Shown in pieces: positions 8,109-16,164 of a DNA stretch of 27,512 nt (within the stretch, counting starts at the first letter, position 1; the number at the start of each line of letters is the position of its first letter). The DNA lies in assembly GCA_029560815.1 (NCBI GenBank), contig JAKQKF010000541.1, forward strand, positions 1 to 27,512. The letters are read 5' to 3'. Under the pieces are notes generated by a model, which was not told the origin of the DNA, did not search any database, and was given only the letters and a program-made list of their open reading frames with translations. The translations under genes were made by a program, and so were the position numbers. Origin of the DNA: a bacterium (GTDB lineage: Bacteria > KSB1 > UBA2214).

Positions 8109-9365
8109 TTACTCCCGATTTTCCTTGATCAGTTTCAGCGCCAGGGCCTGCATATCTCTGGCCGCCTGCTCCGGTGTGACCCGGCCGGTAAAGATCCCCT
8201 GGTAGCTCGGCCGCATCGCATCCCAGATCCAGCGCATCTCCGTGACCGGGGGCATGATCCTCCCGACCAGCAGCTGATCGAGCGCGGCGCTGACCAGTGG
8301 ATTGCCGGTGACCTCAGGGGCCTTGAAGGCCTCGACGCGCGAGGGGATGGCGCCCGAAACCTCCGCAAAACGGAGCTGCAGCGGCGCCGCGGTGAGCCAG
8401 GCGAGCAGCTCCCGGGCGATTTCCAGTTTCTTCCCCTCGAGGTTGACATTGAGAGAATAGCCGAGAGGAGAAACGGCCGGTGAGGGCCACAATCCGGTTT
8501 CGTCTATTTTCGGTATGCGCGCGATGCCGATGTCGATGCCGTTTTCGAGGTAGGTGGCCCAGGACCAGCTGCCATTGATGATCATCGCCGCATAACCGTC
8601 TTTGAACAGGGCATTGGCGATCTCGTAGTCGCACTCCAGGGGGATGATTTTGTGCACCCGCGCCAGCTCCCAGATCAGCTGTCCGGCCTTGACTACTGCG
8701 GGCTGATCGAGGGTGGGCTGGTTGTTCTCGTCCATCACCCAGCCGCCATAACCGCCAATGAAGGGGACGGCGAAGAAGGGCTCGGTGTAGTTCCAGACCA
8801 GAGGATAATAGTTCTGCTGCCCCTGATGCGCCGCCATATAGGTTTTTCCGAAGGCGATCAGCTCGTTCATGGTCTGCGGGGGCCGGGCGACCAGCTTTTT
8901 GTTATAGACCAGACAGAGGTGATTGCCGACGCGGTCGGCGATCTGCCAGAGATGGCCGTCCATCCAGGTATTGGCCGGCAGCGGGGTGACGAGAAAACTG
9001 TCGAGAAAGGCCCGGGAATAGACCTCCTCCAGCGGCATGATCACCCCGAGTTCCACCAGGGGGCCGATATTGTCATTGGCCCCCCAGAAGAGGGCCGGGC
9101 CGCTGCCGCCCAGGGCGGAGATGATAAAATTGGTACGGGCGGTCTCCGGAGCATAAAAAAGCTCATCGAAAACGTATTCCGGATAGCGCCGGGCGAAATC
9201 AGCCAGAGCCTGGCGCAAAATATCGCTCTCGATCGGACGCATCGAGTGCCAGACCAGGATGCGGTTATCGCGATCGGAAGCGCAGCCGGCGAGCAGACCC
9301 AGTGCGATCAGGAGCAGCAGGGCGGCTGCAAGCAGCCGCCCATTTTTGTGCCGGAAGGGGCTCAT
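8109..9365 (-). CDS. Extracellular sugar-binding lipoprotein of the ABC importer (MalE-type)
   Basis: A 418-residue substrate-binding protein of family-1 (CUT1) type. The lipobox LLAGC at about residues 24-28 predicts a lipid-anchored protein. The mature start (NRILVWHSMRP) and later motifs (FDELFYAPE, GPALFWGANDNIGPLVELGVIMPLEE, VYNKKL, NGSWSWATY, PLGYSLNVN) match the alternating beta/alpha fold of oligosaccharide-binding proteins. WHSM replaces the more usual WH.F/WTW near the N-terminus. It overlaps the upstream symporter gene by four bases (ATGA) and is followed after one base by the MalF-like permease, so the transport genes are tightly coupled. The ligand is unknown. The gene context (cell-wall enzymes on one side, a TonB module on the other) allows either amino-sugar or polysaccharide-derived sugars. 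Confidence 0.92.
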   Translation of the reverse strand: MSPFRHKNGRLLAAALLLLIALGLLAGCASDRDNRILVWHSMRPIESDILRQALADFARRYPEYVFDELFYAPETARTNFIISALGGSGPALFWGANDNIGPLVELGVIMPLEEVYSRAFLDSFLVTPLPANTWMDGHLWQIADRVGNHLCLVYNKKLVARPPQTMNELIAFGKTYMAAHQGQQNYYPLVWNYTEPFFAVPFIGGYGGWVMDENNQPTLDQPAVVKAGQLIWELARVHKIIPLECDYEIANALFKDGYAAMIINGSWSWATYLENGIDIGIARIPKIDETGLWPSPAVSPLGYSLNVNLEGKKLEIARELLAWLTAAPLQLRFAEVSGAIPSRVEAFKAPEVTGNPLVSAALDQLLVGRIMPPVTEMRWIWDAMRPSYQGIFTGRVTPEQAARDMQALALKLIKENRE

Positions 9366-11179
9366 TTCTCATCCACTTTCACTTCGGTGGAAAGATGGCG
9401 GAACCAGGTGAAATAGAGGCCCACCGAGAGCAGGGCCAGCAGGGCCACAAGCCAGGTAAAGTTGTCCCAGCGCTGCATGACGACCATCATCATGGTGAGA
9501 AAAAGTACGATCTGCCAGGGCACGGCGAAAAAGGTGGCGATGATGTCGCGGCGATTCTCGGAATTGACCTTCGCCAGCACCTGCGCGGGCAGGATGCTGC
9601 GGATGGGGCCCCAGAAACCGAACGGCCGCGTCTTTTTGTAGAAATTCTCCAGATACCGCTTCTCCGTCGGCCTGGTCAGATAGGTGCCGAGAATGACGCC
9701 GACCAGGGAGATGCCGGCGGCAAAAATGAAAGAGAAATATTCCGGCCAGCCCGGGAAAAACAGCTTCTGGATGACGGCCGCGGCCATGCCGGCGACGATA
9801 CCCCAGGCGAAGCCGTAGCCGTTCATGCGCCACCAGTACCAGCGCGCCAGCATCGGAATGAGCATGCCAGCTCCTATGCTCATGGTGATCCAGCCCCAGA
9901 TCTCGTTGATATTCTTGATAAAAATGGCGAAAAAGAGACCGGCCAGGACGATCAGGATCGATGCCCAGCGGCTCTGCAGTACCAGCTGGCGCGGCGTGGC
10001 CCCCGGTTTGAGATAGGCCTGGTAGATGTCCTTCACCCAGTAGGCGGCGCCGGCGTTGACCGTCGAATCAAAGGTCGACATCGCCGCGGCCATGAGCCCG
10101 GCGACGAGCAAGCCCTTGATGCCCATCGGCACCATCTGGCTGATGACGATCGGCAGCACCCGCTCCGGATCGCTGATGCCCTGATGGGTGACCCCGTAGC
10201 TGACCCCCATCATGGCGATGGCGGCGATGAAGGGCCAGCGGAAAGAGAGCAGAAAGGTCCAGAAGAGAGAGAGCAGGCCGCACTCGCGGTCGTTTTTGGC
10301 CGCCATGTAGCGCTGCAGCATGTAGCCGCCGGTGCCGCCGCTGCCCTCAAGAGTGACCTTGAAGAGATAGAAAAGGATGGCGATGCCGAACAGGTTGTAG
10401 ATCGAATACATACTATCCGCCGGCAGGTTGAGCTTCCAGGGCGGCAGGACGCTGGTCCATGCCTCGCGCGTGGTGGCGAAGGCCTGAAAAGAGCCGTCGC
10501 GCATCGGCAGCGAGACCGAAAAGGCGTCAGGCAGGATGAACTGGGTGACAGACATGTAGCAGATATAAATGATGACACCGAAGATTAAAATGCCCTGAAA
10601 AACATCGGTCCAGACCACCCCATAGAGTCCGCTGGCGACGGTGTAGATCATCGCCAAACCGATCATCAGGGTTGCGGCCCAGAATTCGGGGGAGAGGCCC
10701 AAAAAGGCGGGGATGCCGAGGAATTCGGCAATGAATTTGCCCGATCCGACCGCGAAGTAGGTGATCATGGCGATGGTCATGATGATCGAGGAGATGGCGG
10801 CGATGAGGCGGGCGACATCCCCCTCGCGTTTGTCGCCGAAGCGGAGGTGCATCCACTCGGCCATGGTCATCACCTCGGCGCGGCGGTTCCACTTGCCCAT
10901 AAAGATCATCAGAAAAGCCATGATCAGGGTGACGCCGCCGCGGATCTCGATGAAAAAGCCGGTGGCGCCGAGGGCGAAGATGAAGGCGGTGTTGATCATC
11001 GTGCCGCTGACGTCGAGGTTGGAGGCCATGCCCGACGCCCCCAGCGCCCACCAGGGCAGGGTGCGGTTGCCGAGAAAGTAGGAGTCGATATTCTGCTTGG
11101 CGCGCCGTTCGCTCCAGAGGCCGATGATGAGGACGCCGGCGAGATAGGCGATGACGATGCCGTAATCGAGTGGAGTCAT
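9362..11179 (-). CDS. Sodium:solute symporter (SSS family)
   Basis: A polytopic inner-membrane protein of 605 residues with roughly 13-14 hydrophobic spans. The N-terminus (DYGIVIAYLAGVLIIGLWSERRAK..DSYFLGNRTLPWWALG) is diagnostic for the sodium:solute symporter family. A serine/threonine-rich span (LMAAAMSTFDSTVNAGAAYWVKDIY) corresponds to the segment that holds the Na2 site in characterised members. The protein is longer than SglT or PutP because of a C-terminal extension with two extra spans. AAGGGAG precedes the ATG. It is flanked by SGNH hydrolase and ABC importer genes. Substrates in this family range from sugars and sialic acid to proline; a Tannerella MurNAc transporter is reported as a sodium symporter, which is suggestive given the nearby NamZ, but the substrate here is not determinable. 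Confidence 0.92.
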   Translation of the reverse strand: MTPLDYGIVIAYLAGVLIIGLWSERRAKQNIDSYFLGNRTLPWWALGASGMASNLDVSGTMINTAFIFALGATGFFIEIRGGVTLIMAFLMIFMGKWNRRAEVMTMAEWMHLRFGDKREGDVARLIAAISSIIMTIAMITYFAVGSGKFIAEFLGIPAFLGLSPEFWAATLMIGLAMIYTVASGLYGVVWTDVFQGILIFGVIIYICYMSVTQFILPDAFSVSLPMRDGSFQAFATTREAWTSVLPPWKLNLPADSMYSIYNLFGIAILFYLFKVTLEGSGGTGGYMLQRYMAAKNDRECGLLSLFWTFLLSFRWPFIAAIAMMGVSYGVTHQGISDPERVLPIVISQMVPMGIKGLLVAGLMAAAMSTFDSTVNAGAAYWVKDIYQAYLKPGATPRQLVLQSRWASILIVLAGLFFAIFIKNINEIWGWITMSIGAGMLIPMLARWYWWRMNGYGFAWGIVAGMAAAVIQKLFFPGWPEYFSFIFAAGISLVGVILGTYLTRPTEKRYLENFYKKTRPFGFWGPIRSILPAQVLAKVNSENRRDIIATFFAVPWQIVLFLTMMMVVMQRWDNFTWLVALLALLSVGLYFTWFRHLSTEVKVDEK

Positions 11180-11195
11180 TGGTGCTCCCTTCGCG

Positions 11196-13253
11196 TTAGG
11201 GGTTCGATGATGATGGCATGACTGCTGCCAGCTGCTGCAGAAGATTCAGGATCCGCGCCTCCCCCGGCGCCAGCTGCAGGGCAGTCCCGGCCTCCCGCTT
11301 CGCGGCCGCATAATCGCCCTCCTGGGCCAGAGCCACCCCCAAAAGGTAGTGGACGCGGGAGCGGTCGGTTGAGGTGAAATCCCGGCTGTTGCCCGCCAGA
11401 GCGATGGCCCTCTCGAGCACCGGCCGGGCTTTACGCCCGTCATCCCGGCTCATGTAATGCACGCCGAGCTTGGCGAAGGCAAAGGGGAGATTCGGGCTCA
11501 GGGCTGCAGCCTGAAGAAGCGTCTGCTCCTCCTCCTCCCCCCTGCCCTGCAGGGCATACATATTGGCCAGAAAGAGATAAGGATAATAGTTGCCCGGCAC
11601 CACGCGGATGACCGCGCGGTACTCCTGCGCCGCCTCGGCGTGCCGCCCCCGTTCCGCCAGCCAGTCAGCGACGCGGTAATGGGCTTCATTCCAGCTCCAT
11701 TTGCGCTGAAAGAGCATCTGCACCGCACCCTGCAGAACTTTTTCATATTCCGGCTCGGCGACCGCCTGCAGCAGGCGCGGCTCCCGGAAGGGATAACGGC
11801 TGGTGAGGGCACGGATGCGCTGACAGGCGATCTCCTCCTCCAGCGGGGTGATGGCGGCCTCCTCGAGAAGCTGCTCCGCCGGGAGGTCGCGCTCCCAGGG
11901 CCACTGGGAGGCCATGGCCAACAGATTCGCACCGGCCATACCGCGGCAAAAGGCGTCCGCCATGAGCAGATAGCCCGGGGCGTTGGGATGGAGATGGTCA
12001 TGCATGAGGGAATGGCCGACCAGGCCGCCGGGAGAGGCGTTGATGAAATGGTTCTCGGTCTCGACCACGGGCGCACCCTTTTCGGCGCAGACGCTGCGGA
12101 TGATCTGATTGAATTCCCCGCTGGCGCGGAAGCGCAAGCCGTCCAGGTCGCGGGCGCGCTCGAGCAGCCGGCGGGCGCTGAGCGAGTCCCCCAGCGCGCG
12201 CTGGCACTGGCCCATCTTGAAGGCGAGGAGCGCCGGCAGGGAATCGAGCGCTGCGGCCCGCCGGTAAAATCCGAGAGCGGCGGCATGCTCACCGGCGGCA
12301 GCAGCCCGGTCACCCTGCTCCTCCAGAGCGCGCCACTCCGCCTGCCCGCTGAAGCCGGGAGAGAAAGGAGACTCAAAGGGGGGCTGGTCGGCGATGTTGC
12401 TGACCAGGGTGCTCACCAGCACCGGCACCTCTTTTTTCCTGATCGCGGCCAGGATTTCGCCGAGATTGGCGGAAAAATCGGCCCGCGCGCGGCGGTACCT
12501 GGGGCTCTCGGGCAGGATCATCTTGTCGCCGGCCATGTTCTCCATCAGGGTCTCGTGCCCGCCGGCCGCCGCCGGCTTGCGGCGCAGCAGGGAGGCCCCA
12601 TCCCGCATCAGCCGGAGCAGCCTGAGACGCTCGAGCCGCATATAGGCCTTGATGAAGGGGCGGCTGAGGCCTATGCCCCGGGTGCTGCCGGCGCCAAGGG
12701 CGCCGTAGAATTCGTTGTGACCCATGTAGATGAGAAAAAGATCAGGCTGGTAGCGAAGCAGCTCACCGGTGAAATCGAGGACCGAATAGCTGTTGATCGC
12801 CGAGATACCGACGTTGATCACCTCGAAATTGAGGTGCGGAAAGAGCAGACTCAGCCGCGCCTGCAGCTGACTGGGAAAGCCGGCGTTGTGCTGGTAGGGC
12901 CAGCCGGCAGTGGTGGAGCCGCCCAGACAAAAGATGCGAAAGGTGGTGGCGGTTTTTTGGTAGGCGAACGCCTCCCCGCGCGCGTCCGGAACATTGACCT
13001 CGTCACTGCTGAAATAGCGCTGCGCCACCCGGCGATTGATCTGGTAGTAACGCTCGCCGTAATCCTCACGCAGAAGCACCAGGGCGTCGTTCCCGCCGTA
13101 GCGGAAGAGCCGCAGCCCCCCTTCGAGCAGAAGGAAAAAGAGGAGCGGGATCAGGATCAGGACGGTCCAAAAGAGTCCCGCGCGAAGGCGCGAAGGGGCC
13201 GCCGCCGCGGGCGGGGAGGCGCTGCGGCGCTTGTTCCGGTCATGCCTGGTCAC
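11196..13253 (-). CDS. Membrane-anchored SGNH/GDSL hydrolase with TPR repeats
   Basis: A 685-residue protein. A charged N-terminus and one membrane span at about residues 26-44 (FWTVLILIPLLFFLLLEGG) place the rest outside the cytoplasm. The SGNH domain follows: block I FCLGGSTTAG with nucleophile S113, block II near INVGISAINS, block III as MGHNEFYG (N180), and block V HDHLHPNAPGY near residue 423, supplying the Asp/His pair. A TPR-like insert lies at about 300-345 between blocks III and V, and further TPR helices occupy about 540-680. Families with this fold deacylate or acylate sugars and envelope polymers. The DUF5989-type peptide gene ends ten bases upstream, and the two are probably a functional pair. 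AAGGG-type sites follow for the symporter. The biochemical substrate is unknown. Confidence 0.85.
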   Translation of the reverse strand: MTRHDRNKRRSASPPAAAAPSRLRAGLFWTVLILIPLLFFLLLEGGLRLFRYGGNDALVLLREDYGERYYQINRRVAQRYFSSDEVNVPDARGEAFAYQKTATTFRIFCLGGSTTAGWPYQHNAGFPSQLQARLSLLFPHLNFEVINVGISAINSYSVLDFTGELLRYQPDLFLIYMGHNEFYGALGAGSTRGIGLSRPFIKAYMRLERLRLLRLMRDGASLLRRKPAAAGGHETLMENMAGDKMILPESPRYRRARADFSANLGEILAAIRKKEVPVLVSTLVSNIADQPPFESPFSPGFSGQAEWRALEEQGDRAAAAGEHAAALGFYRRAAALDSLPALLAFKMGQCQRALGDSLSARRLLERARDLDGLRFRASGEFNQIIRSVCAEKGAPVVETENHFINASPGGLVGHSLMHDHLHPNAPGYLLMADAFCRGMAGANLLAMASQWPWERDLPAEQLLEEAAITPLEEEIACQRIRALTSRYPFREPRLLQAVAEPEYEKVLQGAVQMLFQRKWSWNEAHYRVADWLAERGRHAEAAQEYRAVIRVVPGNYYPYLFLANMYALQGRGEEEEQTLLQAAALSPNLPFAFAKLGVHYMSRDDGRKARPVLERAIALAGNSRDFTSTDRSRVHYLLGVALAQEGDYAAAKREAGTALQLAPGEARILNLLQQLAAVMPSSSNP

Positions 13254-13263
13254 GAAACGCCGG

Positions 13264-13422
13264 TCAGAAAAGAGTATAGATAAAAGGCGCCAAAGCGGAC
13301 CCCTCGGCGAAGACGATCAGCAGCCCGAGCAGGACAAGAAAGAGGATGATGGGGCCCAGCCACCATTTTTTGCGTTCGCGCATGAAAAGCCAGAATTCGT
13401 GGAGGATGGAGAGTTTGGACAT
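13264..13422 (-). CDS. 52-residue single-span membrane protein, DUF5989-type
   Basis: A short frame that is easily missed: ATG at 13422, TGA at 13264-13266. The product begins MSKLSILHEFWLFMRERKKWW, has one membrane span (about residues 23-39, GPIILFLVLLGLLIVFA) and ends EGSALAPFIYTLF. That layout (basic amphipathic start, RKKWW before the span, FAEGSALAPFIYTLF at the end) is the pattern I know for the DUF5989 family. A GAGGT ribosome binding site lies eight bases upstream. The gene lies 21 bases after the parvulin gene and ten before the SGNH hydrolase gene. Members are commonly seen beside SGNH hydrolases and carbamoyltransferases; the function is unknown. The real-gene call is strong because of the ribosome binding site, spacing and conserved ends. 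Confidence 0.88.
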   Translation of the reverse strand: MSKLSILHEFWLFMRERKKWWLGPIILFLVLLGLLIVFAEGSALAPFIYTLF

Positions 13423-13443
13423 CTGTTCTACCTCGATCTGTAT

Positions 13444-14940
13444 TTATTTATTCGGCAGCCCCATCATATCAATGCGTTGACCGCCCCGGGAGAATTCCTG
13501 CGCCAGGGCCGCCAGCATCTCTTCATTGCGGCGGATTTTGGCTCTGCCGAGCAGATCCGCAGCCATATTTTTATAGACCTGGTCCGTCTTTTCGCCTAAA
13601 AGCTCCTCGCGCACCTGGTTCTGCAGACCGGGTACAGCGCCGAGCGAGTCGGGCGGAAGCACGCCTTGGGGCCGGTTCTGCAGAAATTCGCGATAACGGC
13701 CCTGGTGCGCGGCGAAATAGGCCTCCTCCTCGGCGCTGCTTACTGTAATCGTGTCCCGCACGCGCTGCCAGAGGGTGGCGAAAAGGTACTCTTCCCGCCA
13801 TTTGCGCACCCCCTCCTGCACCATCGGATCCTTGTCGAGATTCCGTTGTTTGGCCTCTTTCAGCAGCAGCTCGCGCATTACCAGCTTGCCGATATCGAAA
13901 CGCAGATGGCCCGGAGTGTCAATCCGCGGACGTTCGCTGACCGGGAGCGACTCCACCTGTTTCATAAAGTCGCCCAAAGTCATCTGCCCCCCCTTCCAGA
14001 TCACCAGTACCTCCTTGCCGTGGCCGCTGACGCCGTCATTGACCTGCAGCAGTTCGGTGCCGCCGAGCATGGGCTGGTAGTCGGGGATCATCCGGCCGGC
14101 GTTGAGGACGGTTTCACGGACCCGGGAGGCGAGGGTATTGAAAGTGGCGTTGATCATACGGACATCCAGGGCGCTCATCATGCGGTCGACATAGGCGCCC
14201 GCCATCTTTTTCTGCATGGCGCGGGTCAGGTCGGCAGCGACAGCTTCGCGCTTCTGGCCATACTCCGCTTCGCTGTTAAAGATCTGCTGGCGCCGGTTCT
14301 CCACACGCAGGATATGCCAGCCGTAGCGGCTCCGCACCGGGGGCGAGATCTCTCCCTTGGGCAGGGCGAAGGCGACCTCGGCCAGTTTTTCATCAATGTC
14401 ATCATAGCCGACGAAACCGAGATCTCCCCCGCTGCGGGCGAGGGTGGAATCGCGGAAGGTGCGGGCAGCCAGAGCTGCAAAGGGAACACCCCGGTCGAGC
14501 TCCTCCTTGAGGCGCAGGGCTTCCACCTCGGAACGGGCGAAAAGATGACGCACCTGCACCTGTTCGCGGCCGCGGAAAAAGGCCGCTCGAACCTCCTCCT
14601 CCGTCGGCCTGGCCTTGTTGTAGACCTCGTCCCGGTAGAGCGCCTTGATCATCTGGTCCCTCTCCGCCCAGTCGGTGACCTGACGGACCAGCGGGGTCTG
14701 TTCAAAGCCGAGTCGTCTCCCCTCCTGGGCGAAGAGCTTTTTCTCGATGAGCAGGTCGAGGTGGGCATCGACCAGTTCCCGCCCCTTGAGATTGCGCGCG
14801 TAGAGGGTCATAAAGTGGATGTTGTTGCGCACCTCTTCCAGCGAAATGGGCTCCTTGTTGACCAGAGCAGCGGTCTGGTCGTCCAGGAGCCTGAAATCAC
14901 AGGCGAGCAGTAAAGTGATGAGAATGAGGGCTTTTTTCAT
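13444..14940 (-). CDS. Peptidyl-prolyl cis-trans isomerase lipoprotein (parvulin/SurA-PrsA type)
   Basis: A 498-residue envelope folding factor. The N-terminus ILITLLLAC is a lipoprotein signal with Cys near residue 14. Next comes a SurA_N-like helical region (TAALVNKEPISLEEVRNNI), then a complete parvulin domain at about residues 130-245 (VQVRHLFARS, SGGDLGFVGYDDI, LPKGEISPPVRSRYGWHILRV). The second half (about 250-498) is helical, with a diverged chaperone-like segment but no second clear parvulin motif. It follows the porV terminator and precedes the DUF5989 and SGNH genes closely, so it probably starts the next transcript. I do not see a convincing promoter or a strong ribosome binding site in the short leader. 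Its likely role is folding of outer-membrane or secreted proteins. Confidence 0.9.
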   Translation of the reverse strand: MKKALILITLLLACDFRLLDDQTAALVNKEPISLEEVRNNIHFMTLYARNLKGRELVDAHLDLLIEKKLFAQEGRRLGFEQTPLVRQVTDWAERDQMIKALYRDEVYNKARPTEEEVRAAFFRGREQVQVRHLFARSEVEALRLKEELDRGVPFAALAARTFRDSTLARSGGDLGFVGYDDIDEKLAEVAFALPKGEISPPVRSRYGWHILRVENRRQQIFNSEAEYGQKREAVAADLTRAMQKKMAGAYVDRMMSALDVRMINATFNTLASRVRETVLNAGRMIPDYQPMLGGTELLQVNDGVSGHGKEVLVIWKGGQMTLGDFMKQVESLPVSERPRIDTPGHLRFDIGKLVMRELLLKEAKQRNLDKDPMVQEGVRKWREEYLFATLWQRVRDTITVSSAEEEAYFAAHQGRYREFLQNRPQGVLPPDSLGAVPGLQNQVREELLGEKTDQVYKNMAADLLGRAKIRRNEEMLAALAQEFSRGGQRIDMMGLPNK

Positions 14941-14983
14941 AAGCGACCATTTTTACCGCGAGAAAGGTCCATCGAAAAGGCAA

Positions 14984-15070
14984 AAGGGGAGAAAGCGGTC
15001 GGCTCTCTCCCCTTGGTGCGGAGACAACCCCGGCAGGGCCCGGCCCCGATGAGGCGGCCGGGCTGTCGGG
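14984..15070 (-). terminator. Tandem-hairpin intrinsic terminator of the lacI-TonB-porV operon
   Basis: On the minus-strand RNA after the porV stop there are two stems. The first (15070-15029) has GCCCGGCC pairing with GGCCGGGC around a 10-base loop, extended by further pairs with a bulge. The second is a perfect nine-pair stem, AAGGGGAGA (15014-15006) with TCTCCCCTT (14992-14984), running into UUUUGCCUUUU. The second hairpin plus U-rich tail fits an intrinsic terminator and separates the LacI-controlled genes from the parvulin gene. Confidence 0.72.
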
Positions 15071-15077
15071 AGCAGAG

Positions 15078-16097
15078 TCAGAAACCGATGCCGAGGGTGA
15101 ATTTCTGGATATAATCGAAGCGGCCGAAGGCTTCATAGGCGTAATCAACCTTGAGCGCCATGTTGCCGGCAAAGCCGTAGCGCAGGCCCGCCCCCAGAGT
15201 CAGCCCCTGTTCGGCGTCCTTGGCAAAGAGCGAGGCATAGCCGCCGCGCAGGAAAAACATGTTATCGAAGGCATATTCGGCGCCGAGGTTGACCATCTCG
15301 ACGTTGTCGCTGGGATGCACGGCATCGACGGCCACCCAGAGGGCATGTTTTTTTGTATCCTGCAGCACATTGTAGGACATACCGACGCGCAGATAGAGGG
15401 GCATTTCATACGAGTCGGTGGCCATACTGGCGTTGATCTTGTCATTGTTGCCTTCGCGCAGGGGATCGGTATCGTGCTGGACGAGCAGATCCCGGCCGGT
15501 CATGCGCATCTTGGTGCCGAAGTTGGTGATGGCAGCGCCAAGACGGAGGCCGCGGAACTGGGTGGTGAAGACTGTCCCGATATCGATGGCGATGCCGTTG
15601 GCACCGCTGTTCATGATGTACTCATGGACATACTTGACATTGGCGCCGATGGCGAAGCGGTCGGTCAGCGAGCGGGCATAGGTGACGCCCATGGTATAGG
15701 AGCCGGAATTGAAGCGCTGGCCGGTCCCGTCGGGATAGAGCTCGGTTGTGACATCCATCTCGCCGATGGTCATAAAGTTGCCGAAGAGGCCGAAGGAGCC
15801 GATGTTGCCGAGATTGAGAGCGACGCCGGCGAAGTCAAAGTTGATATCGGCGATCCATTCGGAATGGTTAAAGACCGCCTCGCTCCCCTGCATGGTGGCG
15901 ATTCCCGCCGGATTCCAGTAGAGGGCAGTGGCGTCGTTGACCATGGAGACATAGGCGCCGCCCATGGCGATCGCGCGCGCCCCCAGGCCGACATTGAGAA
16001 AGGGTGCGGCCGTGGTGCCCACCTTGGTGACATTTTGCGCAAAACCCGCAGTGACCAGGGCGAGCCCAATGAGACCGGTAATGATCATTTTTTTCAT
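15078..16097 (-). CDS. PorV/PorQ-family outer-membrane beta-barrel protein
   Basis: A 339-residue barrel protein. The start at ATG 16097 has AGAGG six bases upstream and begins a clean signal peptide (MKKMIITGLIGLALVTAGFA/QN); the frame is open for 21 more codons upstream but that segment reads as leader. The mature N-terminus (KVGTTAAPFLNVGLGARAIAMGGAYVSMVNDATALYWNPAGIA) is the hallmark of PorV/PorQ-type (UPF0164-related) proteins. Amphipathic strands follow, ending in the Phe-terminated FTLGIGF expected for BAM substrates. In Porphyromonas, PorV carries type IX substrates from the translocon to the attachment complex. Here the gene directly follows a Por-type cargo gene, suggesting a dedicated partner; that pairing is inference. 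Confidence 0.9.
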   Translation of the reverse strand: MKKMIITGLIGLALVTAGFAQNVTKVGTTAAPFLNVGLGARAIAMGGAYVSMVNDATALYWNPAGIATMQGSEAVFNHSEWIADINFDFAGVALNLGNIGSFGLFGNFMTIGEMDVTTELYPDGTGQRFNSGSYTMGVTYARSLTDRFAIGANVKYVHEYIMNSGANGIAIDIGTVFTTQFRGLRLGAAITNFGTKMRMTGRDLLVQHDTDPLREGNNDKINASMATDSYEMPLYLRVGMSYNVLQDTKKHALWVAVDAVHPSDNVEMVNLGAEYAFDNMFFLRGGYASLFAKDAEQGLTLGAGLRYGFAGNMALKVDYAYEAFGRFDYIQKFTLGIGF

Positions 16098-16127
16098 AGA
16101 AACCTCTGCATAATTGCGTTCCATGAC

Positions 16128-16154
16128 GCTTCCGGGAGGAGTCCGCCCGGAAGC
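16128..16154. other. Hairpin between the secreted-protein gene and porV
   Basis: A perfect nine-base inverted repeat (GCTTCCGGG and CCCGGAAGC, nine-base loop) lies between the stop of the secreted-protein gene and the porV ribosome binding site. No U-tract follows on the minus strand, so a stabilising or differential-expression stem is more likely than a terminator. Confidence 0.45.
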
Positions 16155-16164
16155 TCTCATCGTT

